Numbered from the stretch's first letter, positions 55,429 through 64,000 are shown. The stretch is DNA of 64,000 bases from Methylobacillus glycogenes JCM 2850 (GCF_000617925.1 NZ_BAMT01000004.1:141161-205160); one strand, 5' to 3'. The notes: generated by a model not told the origin, from the letters alone. Translations and numbers: made by a program.

Positions 55429-56728
55429 ATGGATGTTTTACCCACTCAACACGTTAATGCGAGCCAGCCTTGTGTAAAGCAGGCGGTATCGCTTGAAAGC
55501 CACTGCCCAAAATCCGTATTGGGCAAACCCTTATCATCCAATCAGGTGAGCTTGCTGGCGCTTGGCAGTGGCATGAGTGTGGCCAATATCTATTTTGCCC
55601 AGCCGCTGCTGCATGAATTCAGTGCCGCCTTTGCAGTGACATCAGCCCAGGTTGGCCAACTTATCAGCATGGCCCAGTTGGGCAGCGTATTGGCGCTAGT
55701 CTTTCTGCTGCCGCTGGGCGATCGTATGGACAGGCGCTGTTTGCTCTTGATACAAGCCCTGGCATTGGTGGTCATGCTGGTGCTGCTGGGGCTTGCCCCA
55801 AGCCTGGGCTGGGCGTATGCCGCGATGTTGGGGGTGGGCTTGCTGGCCACCGCCATGACCCAGGGCTGATCGCTTATGCGGCCAGTGTTGCCCAGCCTGC
55901 TGAGCAAGGCAGGTGCTGGCCAAGGTGCAGGCGGGGGTGTTTCTTGGCTTGTTGCTGGCGCGCGTGGTTGCGGGCGGTGTGAGTGATATAGCAGGCTGGC
56001 GCATGGTGTATTTAAGCTCGGCGGCTTGCATGTTGCTGCTGGCTTGTCTGCTCTGGCGCAGCTTGGCTAGGGGCAATGGTTCTCCGGCAGTCACTATTTC
56101 TCCTGCGGTCAATATCTCTCAGGTGACAGGCAGTTACCCACGTTTTATTGGCAGCATGCTGGCCTTGTTGTGGCGGCATAGGCTGCTGCAAGTGCGCGGC
56201 ATGCTGGCACTGCTGATGTTTGCCGTGTTCAATATTTTCTGGAGCGCTCTGAGCCTGGCCTTGAGTGCACCGCCTTATGCCTATAGCAACACTGCCATAG
56301 GTGCGCTGGGGCTGGTGGGCGCCATAGGGGCGCTGGGTGCCACGCAGGCTGGGCGCTGGCTGGATAAAGGTGCCCATCGGCAAGTCACCTTGATCGCCTT
56401 GCTGCTGCTGGCCATTGCCTGGTGGCCTTTGGCTTTCATGAGCTGGTCTTTAGCTGCCTTGATGTTAGGGATTATTTTGCTGGACATGGGCGGGCAAGCC
56501 TTGCATGTCAGTAATCAAAGCCTGCTATTGCGCAGCAATGCTGAGCAACAGCATGGCAGCATGATAGGCATGTATATGCTGTTTTATGCCTTAGGGAGTG
56601 CGCTGGGCGCTGCGGCGGGGACAGCGGTATTTGCCCATGATGGCTGGCAGGGTGTATGCCTGCTGGGATTTAGCCTGAGTGCGCTAGCTTTGGTGTTTTG
56701 GCTGGCAACACGGCGTGCGCTCAATTAG
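55429..56728 (+). CDS. MFS drug-type exporter, two frameshifts
   Basis: ATG 55429 is preceded by GGAGC. It is a 12-span transporter of about 433 residues: first half to 55869 (SVANIYFAQPLLHEFS; LPLGDRMDRRCLLLI), second half from 55913. A bridging stretch (LIAYAASVAQPAEQGR) lies in the third frame, so one G is missing near 55865 (caggg before ctg) and another near 55912 (ggcagg before tgctg). Both are in G runs. Relatives export amphiphilic drugs. Regulated presumably by the divergent HxlR protein. Confidence 0.85.
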
Positions 56729-56776
56729 CAGTGCTGGTGATCGCCAGCACTGCTAACAAGTTGGGGAGTTGCCAGG

Positions 56777-58189
56777 CTAAAGATCAAACACCTTGCCCGG
56801 GTTCATGATGCCATTCGGGTCAAACACCTTCTTCAACTCGCGCATATATTGAATTTCCACCGTGTCGCGCGTGTAGTGCAAATAATCCTTCTTGGTCATG
56901 CCCACACCGTGCTCGGCAGAAATCGAGCCATTGTATTTTTGCACCGTTTCAAACACGAACTGGTTCACCACCTTGCACTTCTCAAAGAACTCATCCTTGC
57001 TCAAATCCGCAGGCTTGAGAATATTGAGATGCAGATTGCCATCGCCGATATGCCCAAACCAGCACACCTCAAAATCTGGGTAATTGGCGGCGACAATGGC
57101 GTCAATCTCGGCAATAAAGGCGGGCACATGCGTAATCAGCACCGAGATATCGTTTTTATAAGGTGTGAACGGCGCAATGGTTTCAGAAATGCCTTCACGC
57201 AAATGCCACAGCGCCTCTGCCTGCGCCTGCGATTGGCTCATCACGCCATCCAGGATCCAGCCTTGCTCCATGCAATGCTCAAAAATCTGCATGGCATCAT
57301 CCACCACGGCTTCAAAGCGGCCTTCAAATTCCAGCAACACGTAAAGTGGCGATTCTGTATCAAAAGGTCGGCTGGCATGGCCATGCGCCAGCACTTTTTC
57401 CAGGGCAATCTGATTGAAAAACTCAAAGGCGGTGAGGTCTATGCGTTGCTGGAAGGCATGCAAAATAGGCATGACGGCAGCAAAGTCTGGCACGCTCAAT
57501 ACCAGCACTTTCAAATCCTGCGGTTGGCGGGTGAGCTTGATTTCGGCCTCGGTGACTATGCCCAGTGTGCCCTCAGAACCTATGAACAACTGATGTAAGG
57601 CATAGCCAGTAGCGTTCTTGATCATGCCTTTGTTCAGGTGCAGCACATCACCCTTGCCAGTCACCACGGTCAGCCCCAGCACCCATTCACGTGTCATGCC
57701 GTAGTGAATGACCTTGATGCCGCCAGCGTTGGTGCCGATATTGCCACCCATCTGGCTAGAGCCAGCTGCGGCAAAATCCACCGGGTAATACAAACCCTGC
57801 TGCTCTGCGTATTGCTGCAACTGCTCGGTTACCACACCCGCTTGTATATGCACCAGGCGGTCAGCATGCAAAAACGACAACACCTTGTTCATGCGGTCCA
57901 GGCTGATGACAATCTCGCCGTTGGCAGCCACTGCACCTGCAGAGAGGCCAGTGCGGCCGCCGCTTGGTGTGACGGCAACTTGATGCTCATTCGCCAGCTT
58001 GACGATGGCCTGCACTTCTTCAGTGCTGGCGGGGAACACAATCGCCGAAGGGCGCGGCTCATAATGCTTGGTCCAGTCCACACCCCAGGTCTTGAGGCTG
58101 TCATCGTCCGTCTTGACGCGCTGCTCACCAACAATGGTGCTCAACTGTTCAAGCAGGGCAGGGGAAAGGCGGCTAGGTGCATTCATCAA
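56777..58189 (-). CDS. FAD-linked D-2-hydroxyacid oxidase, probably D-2-hydroxyglutarate dehydrogenase
   Basis: A 470-residue flavoprotein of the vanillyl-alcohol oxidase/D-lactate dehydrogenase family. FAD domain: VTPSGGRTGLSAGAV and AGSSQMGGNIGTNAGGIKV. The C-terminal domain has the metal-site His in WFGHIGDGNLHLN and SAEHGVGMTKKDYL. Being divergent from serA is informative: SerA can reduce 2-oxoglutarate to D-2-hydroxyglutarate, which this type of enzyme reoxidises, pulling serine synthesis forward. Glycolate or D-lactate oxidase are alternatives. Confidence 0.85.
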   Translation of the reverse strand: MMNAPSRLSPALLEQLSTIVGEQRVKTDDDSLKTWGVDWTKHYEPRPSAIVFPASTEEVQAIVKLANEHQVAVTPSGGRTGLSAGAVAANGEIVISLDRMNKVLSFLHADRLVHIQAGVVTEQLQQYAEQQGLYYPVDFAAAGSSQMGGNIGTNAGGIKVIHYGMTREWVLGLTVVTGKGDVLHLNKGMIKNATGYALHQLFIGSEGTLGIVTEAEIKLTRQPQDLKVLVLSVPDFAAVMPILHAFQQRIDLTAFEFFNQIALEKVLAHGHASRPFDTESPLYVLLEFEGRFEAVVDDAMQIFEHCMEQGWILDGVMSQSQAQAEALWHLREGISETIAPFTPYKNDISVLITHVPAFIAEIDAIVAANYPDFEVCWFGHIGDGNLHLNILKPADLSKDEFFEKCKVVNQFVFETVQKYNGSISAEHGVGMTKKDYLHYTRDTVEIQYMRELKKVFDPNGIMNPGKVFDL

Positions 58190-58501
58190 ACGGTTACCTG
58201 TATTTATAAACGGTTGTCAGCAGAGCGGGTGTGTAGGTCTATCAACCATAGCTCTGCAATTTTAAGAGTGTTTGGCGGCTTAAACGCACCACCATGAACC
58301 TGTATGCATTTAAGTTAAGAAAAGTGCAGGAACAGCCAGCTATTCTAGCAGTTTTTAATTGCAATTGATTCCTGATCAATCTTGGCGCGCCAGCACGGCA
58401 AAATAGCGCTTTACACCCCGGTATCCCTTATTTCATAGGGGTTTAATAAGTTTGCTGGTGTGCTAGGATGACTGATTTTTTGGCCTGACTTCGGAGCTGT
58501 A
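58190..58501. promoter_or_regulatory. Divergent promoter region, serA and FAD oxidase
   Basis: 312 bases with no gene. An imperfect inverted repeat ACCCC...GGGGT (about 58416-58443) lies about 60-85 bases upstream of serA and is the only structure noted. Confidence 0.4.
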
Positions 58502-59733
58502 ATGACCCAACAACTTTCCTTGCCGAAAGACAAGATACGCTTCCTCCTGCTTGAAGGTGTGCACCAAAATGCCGTTGATGTACTCAAGGCTGCTGGTTAC
58601 ACCCAGATTGATTACCGTAAGACCGCGCTAGAAGGTGAAGCGCTGATTGATGCCATCAAGGATGTACATTTTCTTGGCATCCGTTCCCGCACTCAGGTTA
58701 CCAATGAAGTGCTGGAAGCTGCCAACAAACTCATCGCCATCGGCTGCTTCTGCATAGGCACCAATCAGGTGGATCTTGATAGTGCATTGTTGCGCGGTAT
58801 TCCTGTCTTTAACGCGCCATACTCCAACACCCGCTCCGTGGCTGAGCTGGTGCTGGCACAAACCATACTGCTGCTGCGTGGCATCCCTGAGAAAAACGCC
58901 CTGGTACACCGTGGCGGCTGGACCAAATCGGCAGAAGGCTCATTTGAAGCGCGTGGCAAAACCCTGGGCATTGTCGGCTATGGCTCCATAGGCTCCCAAC
59001 TCTCGGTGCTGGCAGAAAGCTGGGCATGAAAGTCATCTACTTTGACGTCATCGCCAAACTGCCGCTAGGCAATGCACGCCAGGTGGCCAGCATGGACGAA
59101 CTGCTGTCGCAGGCTGATGTAGTCTCGCTGCACGTGCCTGAGCTGCCTTCCACCATGAACATGATGCGTGCTGCAGAGTTTGCCAAAATGAAGCGTGGCG
59201 GCATCTTCATCAATGCCGCACGTGGCACTTGTGTTGATATCGATGCGCTGGCAGCAGCCATTGAATCCAAGCACCTGAGCGGTGCGGCGATAGACGTGTT
59301 CCCGGTTGAGCCCAAGGGTAATGATGAAGAATTCCTCTCCGCGTTGCGTCCGTTTGATAACGTCATCCTCACCCCGCACATTGGCGGCTCTACTCAAGAA
59401 GCCCAAGCCAATATCGGTATAGAGGTAGGCGAGAAATTTGTGCGTTACTCTGATGCAGGTTCTACCGTTACCGCGGTCAACTTCCCCGAAGTATCGATTC
59501 CACAACAGCCCGGCACCCACCGCCTGCTGCACATCCACCGCAACGTGCCTGGTGTGCTGTCCGCGGTTAACAGCCTGTTTGCGCGCAACAACATCAACAT
59601 TGCGGCGCAAAGCATGCTCACCAAGGGCGATATCGGTTACATGATCATGGATGTGGAAGCCTCGGCTTCTGATGCCGCGATTGATGCCTTGCAAACCGTA
59701 GAGGGCACCTTGCGTACCCGCGTGCTGTACTAG
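58502..59733 (+). CDS. serA: SerA, D-3-phosphoglycerate dehydrogenase, frameshifted
   Basis: First committed enzyme of serine biosynthesis, about 410 residues. The N-terminal substrate domain (IRSRTQVTNEVLEAA) leads to the NAD domain (LGIVGYGSIGSQLSVLAE), catalytic Arg region (FINAARGTCVDIDAL), catalytic His region (LTPHIGGSTQEAQ) and a C-terminal ACT domain (NVPGVLSAVNSLFARNNINI). The frame breaks at 59023: gaaagctgggcatga should read gaaagcctgggcatg, one C missing. ATG 58502 has a CGGAGC site. Confidence 0.96.
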
Positions 59734-59756
59734 ACTTACACCGCGTTCAACACAGC

Positions 59757-59789
59757 AAAAGCACACCTGCAGGTGTGCTTTTTTTTTGG
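59757..59789 (+). terminator. Intrinsic terminator after serA
   Basis: AAAAGCACACCTGCAGGTGTGC followed by ten T residues; near-perfect symmetrical stem. Confidence 0.92.
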
Positions 59790-60148
59790 CCAGGATTGTG
59801 CCATTGTCAGTTTTTGTCATGGCTAGACTGCCACCGCCACCGTGTTCCAGGCTGGCAGTTTCTCTTGGCAAAACCTTCTGCCACATCAAGTCCAAACCCC
59901 GGACATCCAGCAGATTTCCATTCAAAACAAGTCATTATTATTAGCAAATTAAAAGCAAATATATTTGTCAATAATCTCTTTTAAAAAGTAAAATTCTTCC
60001 AGTAAGCCATCGGTGATTAACCCTCTCAAGCCCGCCAGAACGCCCTCACAAGCTGGCGGGTTAGTTATGTGGCACCACTGAAGATGCAATTCAAATTGGC
60101 CCTGACAACCCAGGGTCAACCGACTGGGAGAACGCCACATGAAACGCC
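59790..60148. other. Intergenic region with one GC-rich hairpin
   Basis: No supported gene. A hairpin CCCGCCAG-N14-CTGGCGGG lies at 60031-60060. It lacks a U-tract on either strand, so I do not call it a terminator. About 59930-60000 is strongly AT-rich. Confidence 0.45.
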
Positions 60149-60700
60149 TCAACATCGCCCGCAAGTTTTATCCACGCCTGCGCTACCCGCCTCCCGCTGC
60201 ATACCTATCCGTTGCATCACCCTTTCCGAGCGCAGGTTATGGATAGAGGTGAACGACACCACTTTGGTCAAATCTATGGCAGTAAACGCCAATTCCAGCG
60301 CTGCTTGCGCGCCTTCGGTGGCGTAGCCTTTGCCCCAATGAGCACTTGCCAGGCGCCAGCCTATTTCCACACAAGGCGCAAAGGGTAGCGTTGCGCTTGG
60401 GATATGCAGCCCTATCATGCCGATAAACTCGCGATTTTCCAGGGTTTCTGCCGCCCATAATCCCCAGCCTCGTTCAATGATCAAGGCCTGGCAGCGTTGC
60501 GCCATGGCATCGCTTTGTTCTCGGCTAAGTGGTGCAGGGAAGTAGCGTGTTACTTCAGGGTCTGCATTGAGGGCAGCAAAGGGGGCGAGGTCGGTGGGTA
60601 GCCATGGCCGTAATTGCAGACGAGCTGTCTGAATAAGGCGGGGAGAGGGGAAGGTTTTCAGTTTGTCACTCACTTGGGTGGATGAGATGTTTTCAAGCAT
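60149..60700 (-). CDS. GNAT acetyltransferase, RimJ/RimL type
   Basis: A 183-residue N-acetyltransferase (TARLQLRPWLPTDLAPFAALN; acetyl-CoA loop WRLASAHWGKGYATEGAQAAL; NLRSERVMQRIGMQRE). The usual C-terminal HP...GH..H.LY segment is missing after GMQRE. A neighbouring frame extends to 60091, so another indel near 60190 is possible. Substrate unknown; relatives acetylate ribosomal proteins or small amines. Confidence 0.85.
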   Translation of the reverse strand: MLENISSTQVSDKLKTFPSPRLIQTARLQLRPWLPTDLAPFAALNADPEVTRYFPAPLSREQSDAMAQRCQALIIERGWGLWAAETLENREFIGMIGLHIPSATLPFAPCVEIGWRLASAHWGKGYATEGAQAALELAFTAIDLTKVVSFTSIHNLRSERVMQRIGMQREAGSAGVDKTCGRC

Positions 60701-60893
60701 TAGGGGCTGCTTATGCTGGATGTTAATGCCAGTGCATCATAGCAAGAGTCCAGGATGACTATAGCCAAATCCTGCCATCAGGTGAATTTGGTATTGCGCT
60801 TAAGTGATGCCGACTAAAACAAGCGCTTATGCGCTTGCTTGAGCAAGTAGGGAGGGTATCGTAGATCTAGCTCTTAGTGCTGGCTGGGGAGTG

Positions 60894-61541
60894 CTAATGC
60901 GGTAAGGAGGCAGGCAGCACCAGCAGATGGTGCTGCAGGGCGTAGAAGATGAAATCGGCATTGCTCTTGAAGTTAAGCTTTTTCAGCACGCGGCTGCGAA
61001 ACACGCTGACCGCACCTGTGGTGACATTTAACTCTCGTGCCACGGTAGAGATAGGTTTACGCTGGATAAACTTGAGGAACACCTGAAACTCACGGTTAGA
61101 TAGGCGCTCATGCGGCAAAGGTTGCTCATGGGCCTTGATCACGGCTTGTAATTTAGCCGGAATCACATAACGCCCGGCACTGATTTCCTCTATGGCATTG
61201 AGTAAATCATCAACACTGGCATGCCTATCCAGGCAGCCCTTGCAACCGATGCGTATAAAGTTGGCAAGGAATTCATCTTCTTCGTTATTACTTAGTATCA
61301 AAACTGGCACACGTGGGGCTATGCCGCGCAGTTGGGCCAACAGTTCCAGGCCATCTGTCTTGGGCAGTGAAACGCTGATAATCATGAGGTTAATCTGGCG
61401 CTTGGCAAGCAGTGGCTTGATTTTGCTTTCATCTAGTGTCGGTAGTACGTGACTGATCTTGAAACGTGGTTGTTGATCCACCAGATGTTTCAGGGAGTAG
61501 TTCACTAGGTTATCTTCACTGATCAAGGCAATTTTTATCAT
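60894..61541 (-). CDS. NarL/FixJ-type response regulator with degenerate receiver
   Basis: A 215-residue protein. The receiver fold is recognisable (IALISEDNLVNYSLKHLVD; LMIISVSLPKTDGLELL; VLILSNNEEDEF), but the phosphoacceptor Asp is replaced by Ser56. The LuxR-type helix-turn-helix is intact (ERLSNREFQVFLKFIQRKPISTVARELN; TGAVSVFRSRVLKKLNF). It is an orphan without an adjacent kinase and is probably phosphorylation-independent. A palindrome lies in the divergent region towards the membrane-protein gene at 61825. Confidence 0.9.
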   Translation of the reverse strand: MIKIALISEDNLVNYSLKHLVDQQPRFKISHVLPTLDESKIKPLLAKRQINLMIISVSLPKTDGLELLAQLRGIAPRVPVLILSNNEEDEFLANFIRIGCKGCLDRHASVDDLLNAIEEISAGRYVIPAKLQAVIKAHEQPLPHERLSNREFQVFLKFIQRKPISTVARELNVTTGAVSVFRSRVLKKLNFKSNADFIFYALQHHLLVLPASLPH

Positions 61542-61693
61542 GGCGGGGGGCGGATGAGGTGATGGTTAATGCTAACCCTCTAAGTCAACTAGTAATGTAA
61601 GACTACAATGTTTTTCGCTGTAAGAAATAATTACTCTCGCCCATCAACCCCCGCCTACACCTTTAATCTAGCTTTTGTCACCTCTCTCAGATG

Positions 61694-61709
61694 GTAGGAA
61701 CGATCCTAC
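61694..61709. promoter_or_regulatory. Palindrome between divergent NarL-type regulator and membrane protein genes
   Basis: GTAGGA-ACGA-TCCTAC, perfect 6-bp arms, 116 bases upstream of the gene at 61825 and 153 bases upstream of the regulator. NarL-type proteins bind short inverted repeats of this kind. Confidence 0.5.
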
Positions 61710-61824
61710 AGTGATTGCAGCGCTTTGCTGATGTAGGCGTTAAAGACCATGCACTAATCTTCTCCCAAGCCCGAAAGGCCTAACTTCTGCACCATTTAAA
61801 AAATACATATAAGGAGAGATAGTC

Positions 61825-62718
61825 ATGGCGACATTACATAACACCGCAGTTGAGCGGGACGGAGCCTGGTTGGTTGCGCCCATTTCCTGGCGTGCCATTT
61901 TGGCAGGTTTGGCAGTGGCAATTGCCCTGCAATTGGTGCTAAGCCTTTTGGGCGCGGGCATCGGTTTTAGTTTTGTTGAACCCTTGGAAGGCGCTACACC
62001 ATCAGCTCAGGCTTTTGGTATAGGTGCTTCTCTATGGTGGTTGGTTTCCTGGGTGCTGTCACTCAGCGCTGGTGCGATTGTGGCCGTGCTGTCATCCGAT
62101 GAAATTACACGCTGCCGCGGTGCCTTGCTGGGCATTGTGATTTGGGCGCTGGCGACAATTGCGGGTGCTTGCGTGTTCACCAATGCGGCTGGCGGTGCCT
62201 TGAAGGCTACTGCGGGTGCTGTTGGCGTGGCAGGCAGTGGTGCTGCAGCGGGCGGTGCCTTGCTGGCTAAGCATGGTGGCCCTGACCTTGGTCTGGATGG
62301 TGTGCGTGCAGAAGCCGAAGACTTTTTGCGCAATGCCAAATCCAGCGTAGATAAAGAAGTGACTGAAAACCACCCTGGCCATGGTGCACGCGGTGCTTAC
62401 TGGCATGCATTGACCCGCTACCTGAACAATACGGACGAAGCCAGCAAGGCAGTTGACCGTGATCGTGTGGTATCGGTATTAGCAGATGCTTCGGGTGTTT
62501 CCAAGGAAGAAGCCGAGGCTGAAGTTGCCAAGCTTGAGGCCGCATATGCCCAAGGCAAGGAAAAGGCCAAGCAGGCTGCCGATGCAGCTGCAGAAGCCAC
62601 TGCCAAGTTCTCACTGTGGGCTACCCTGGGCTTCTTGCTGAGCCTGATAGCCGCTGTGGTAGCTGGTAGTGCCACCGCTCGCAGTGTGGCTAGAACTGCG
62701 GTTAAGAATACTTACTAA
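61825..62718 (+). CDS. Membrane protein of unknown function with central coiled region
   Basis: A 297-residue protein with an AAGGAGAG ribosome-binding site. Membrane spans: about 22-48, 75-95, 105-150 (Ala/Gly-rich) and 255-280. Between them lies a helical, charged soluble segment (about 165-250: AEAEDFLRNAKSSVDKEV; SKEEAEAEVAKLEAAYAQ). The overall pattern matches a family found near stress-induced small envelope proteins in proteobacteria; no function known. It is followed by a 23-residue membrane peptide gene. Confidence 0.75.
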   Translation: MATLHNTAVERDGAWLVAPISWRAILAGLAVAIALQLVLSLLGAGIGFSFVEPLEGATPSAQAFGIGASLWWLVSWVLSLSAGAIVAVLSSDEITRCRGALLGIVIWALATIAGACVFTNAAGGALKATAGAVGVAGSGAAAGGALLAKHGGPDLGLDGVRAEAEDFLRNAKSSVDKEVTENHPGHGARGAYWHALTRYLNNTDEASKAVDRDRVVSVLADASGVSKEEAEAEVAKLEAAYAQGKEKAKQAADAAAEATAKFSLWATLGFLLSLIAAVVAGSATARSVARTAVKNTY

Positions 62719-62773
62719 GTATCCATAATTCACTTTGTATTCAAGAATCGACCTCTAGAAAAGGAGAACCGTT

Positions 62774-62845
62774 ATGCCTTATATCATTGCGTGGTTACTG
62801 GGTGTTCCAGTCACATTGCTGGTGCTGATCTGGCTGATTTTCTAA
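62774..62845 (+). CDS. 23-residue membrane peptide
   Basis: ATG 62774 has an AAGGAG site nine bases upstream; the stop is TAA 62843-62845. The peptide begins MPYIIAWLLGVPVTLLVLIW, a single hydrophobic span. It lies 55 bases after the membrane-protein gene and before a terminator, so it is a bona fide operon partner in context. Similar tiny proteins are widespread in proteobacteria without known function. Confidence 0.7.
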   Translation: MPYIIAWLLGVPVTLLVLIWLIF

Positions 62846-62887
62846 GCTACTGATGCAGTACCGGGCATGTTCTGATGCCCAACTCTC

Positions 62888-62920
62888 AAAAAACCCCAGG
62901 CTTGAGCCTGGGGTTTTTTT
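62888..62920. terminator. Intrinsic terminator
   Basis: AACCCCAGGCT and AGCCTGGGGTT form an 11-bp stem, flanked by A and T runs, so usable on both strands. Confidence 0.92.
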
Positions 62921-63356
62921 ATAACGTAAGTTAAGCCTGTTGGCCACGAGTCCATCGTTGAGCCATAGCTGCGTCATAGCTGCCATGGGAGCGGCTGGCT
63001 GCGTGTTGTTTGCTTGTTTGCAAGAAGCTTAAGAGTAAGCGGACTATCAGGTGACTCCACAGTGCTAGATCTGGTTTTTAAGCATGGGGGTGCGATAGGC
63101 GTGTGTCGGCATTTTCTGACACAAAGTCAGTCAGCTGTCCTATGGGATGGCGGGGAACCTCTGGCTATGATGACTGCACTGGGTTTGATGATGCGCTTTA
63201 GGCAAGACTTGGCGCACGAAGTTTCAAGTGATGTCATTGAAATCATCAGCCTGACCAGGACATTGCTTCACTCAAGACATTGCTGCACTAGCGTGTCAAA
63301 CCGGATGGCCCTGTGCAAGATTGCTTGCATCAGGCCTTGTAAATAAGGAGACGAGG
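62921..63356. other. Intergenic region, no convincing gene
   Basis: A 110-codon open frame (63014-63346) lacks a ribosome-binding site and a protein-like composition (Cys- and Arg-rich end), so it is not called. The short inverted repeat GTGTC-N10-GACAC lies near 63102-63121. Confidence 0.45.
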
Positions 63357-63671
63357 ATGAATACAAAATCCCGCATGATGATCATAGCCTTGCTGCTGAC
63401 AGGGGTTGCTTACAACTCGGCGGGAGCTGCCGAACTCTGTCAGGGTGAGTTAAAGCACGCTGTGCCCGTGAATGCGGCCAACGGCAGCATGGTCAGCATC
63501 AGCCTTGAACAAGGTCAGCGTCTGGGCCTGGGAGCACAAAAGTTAGCAGGCAAGCAGCTTGAAGCCAAGCAGCGCAAGAGCGCAGAGCGCTATCAAAAGC
63601 CAATTCTGATAGACAAGGGTGCTTGCCACTATAAGTTGGGCAGCTTTAAACAAACATCCATCAAGATGTAA
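63357..63671 (+). CDS. Secreted hypothetical protein
   Basis: A 104-residue protein from ATG 63357 with an AAGGAG site. A signal peptide (MIIALLLTGVAYNSAGAAE) is followed by a small basic domain with two Cys (ELCQGELKHAVPVN; KGACHYKLGSF) that could form a disulfide. No family recognised. Confidence 0.65.
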   Translation: MNTKSRMMIIALLLTGVAYNSAGAAELCQGELKHAVPVNAANGSMVSISLEQGQRLGLGAQKLAGKQLEAKQRKSAERYQKPILIDKGACHYKLGSFKQTSIKM

Positions 63672-63795
63672 CGATCCCCCCTCCCAGGCTTGTCTGCTCG
63701 CAAGGTAGACAGGCCTGGTTCTCTCATTCGGCGTGGATGATTTAATCCGCGCCCATGCAGTCAGTCATATCGCAAATTGCCTTGTTTTTGCATCA

Positions 63796-63828
63796 CCTAA
63801 ATAAAACCTAAATAAAACCTAAATAAAA
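63796..63828. repeat. Three 11-bp tandem repeats in the 5' leader of the last gene
   Basis: cctaaataaaa occurs three times head to tail (63796, 63807, 63818) directly before the AAAGGAAAAG ribosome-binding region of the gene at 63839. Confidence 0.85.
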
Positions 63829-63838
63829 AGGAAAAGCC

Positions 63839-64000
63839 ATGAAAATCGCCAAATCCAAACTGTTTGCTGCTGTGGCGGCCGTGATTCTGCTTTGGGTGGT
63901 ATTCACCCAGGTGCGCATGCTGGACGGCAAAGCGCTGGATACTGCCAAGGCAACCGCACTGAAATCTATCCCCAACCCTGAGACATGCCAAGGCACACAA
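63839..64000 (+). CDS. Membrane-anchored or secreted hypothetical protein, 3' end outside window
   Basis: ATG 63839 follows AAGGAAAAGCC. The first 54 residues show a basic N-terminus and one hydrophobic segment (LFAAVAAVILLWVVF) acting as signal or anchor, then a polar region. The frame is open at the window end, so the product is incomplete. Function not recognised. Confidence 0.6.
   Translation, partial: MKIAKSKLFAAVAAVILLWVVFTQVRMLDGKALDTAKATALKSIPNPETCQGTQ

Noticed and set aside
59065..59925. A 286-codon minus-strand frame
   Set aside because: It covers the SerA coding region in antisense and the serA terminator; no recognisable protein features.
60029..60062. GC-rich hairpin as a terminator
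   Set aside because: A strong stem but with a 14-base loop and no T-run on either strand; left as an unassigned hairpin.
63014..63346. A 110-codon plus-strand frame
   Set aside because: No ribosome-binding site, Cys/Arg-rich random-looking end, and it runs into the leader of the next, well-supported gene.

Overview
The window looks like about 64 kb of chromosome from a methylotrophic betaproteobacterium, most likely family Methylophilaceae. This is inferred from two copies of the PQQ precursor gene pqqA, a complete NAD-linked molybdenum formate dehydrogenase operon (fdsGBACD), a CIRCE (HrcA) operator in front of rpoH, and cbb3 oxidase assembly (ccoS). I see no rRNA, tRNA, CRISPR array or insertion sequence.

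Layout. 1-3236: end of a dynamin-like GTPase coupled to ccoS, then rpoH with its CIRCE operator. 3344-9334: a minus-strand stressosome operon (rsbR, rsbS, rsbT, an rsbX-like phosphatase, two hybrid histidine kinases), divergent from a bacteriophytochrome, its small response regulator and a third hybrid kinase (9915-14409). 14.6-17.1 kb: small proteins and two lipoproteins. 17.1-23.9 kb: an AcrAB/OprM-type RND efflux operon with a divergent TetR repressor. 24-30.7 kb: TauE-type permease, ProQ, a probable sigma-54-dependent small RNA, a YfcF-type glutathione transferase, and an LTA-synthase-like sulfatase with a PAP2 phosphatase. 31.2-35.5 kb: the start of a large repeat adhesin and part of its type I secretion system, joined at an abrupt break. 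35.8-41.5 kb: umuC and umuD, each with a LexA-type box but separated by an AbiE-type toxin-antitoxin pair and a duplicated pqqA unit. 41.6-45.4 kb: small conserved proteins, cupin, MarR with a CynX-type exporter. 45.5-48.4 kb: CpxA/CpxR/CpxP with a CpxR box. 48.5-54.6 kb: fdsGBACD. 54.9-64 kb: HxlR/MFS pair, D-2-hydroxyglutarate dehydrogenase divergent from serA, GNAT, a degenerate NarL-type regulator, and envelope proteins.

Sequence quality. At least fifteen genes, including housekeeping genes such as serA, fdsA and cpxR, are split by one-base indels, mostly deletions and often in short homopolymers. Both halves remain conserved, so I read these as errors in the determined sequence rather than real pseudogenes. 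The affected genes are annotated here as single genes across the frameshift.

The most novel-looking items are: a candidate sigma-54 promoter feeding a roughly 100-nt structured RNA with a C8 apical loop and its own terminator (26.8 kb); a stressosome whose three successive output proteins all carry an RsbT-like ATPase domain and end in hybrid histidine kinases next to a phytochrome; the tandem, separately transcribed pqqA units lying inside a split umuDC locus; and the adhesin/ABC-transporter junction at 32.85-32.91 kb.
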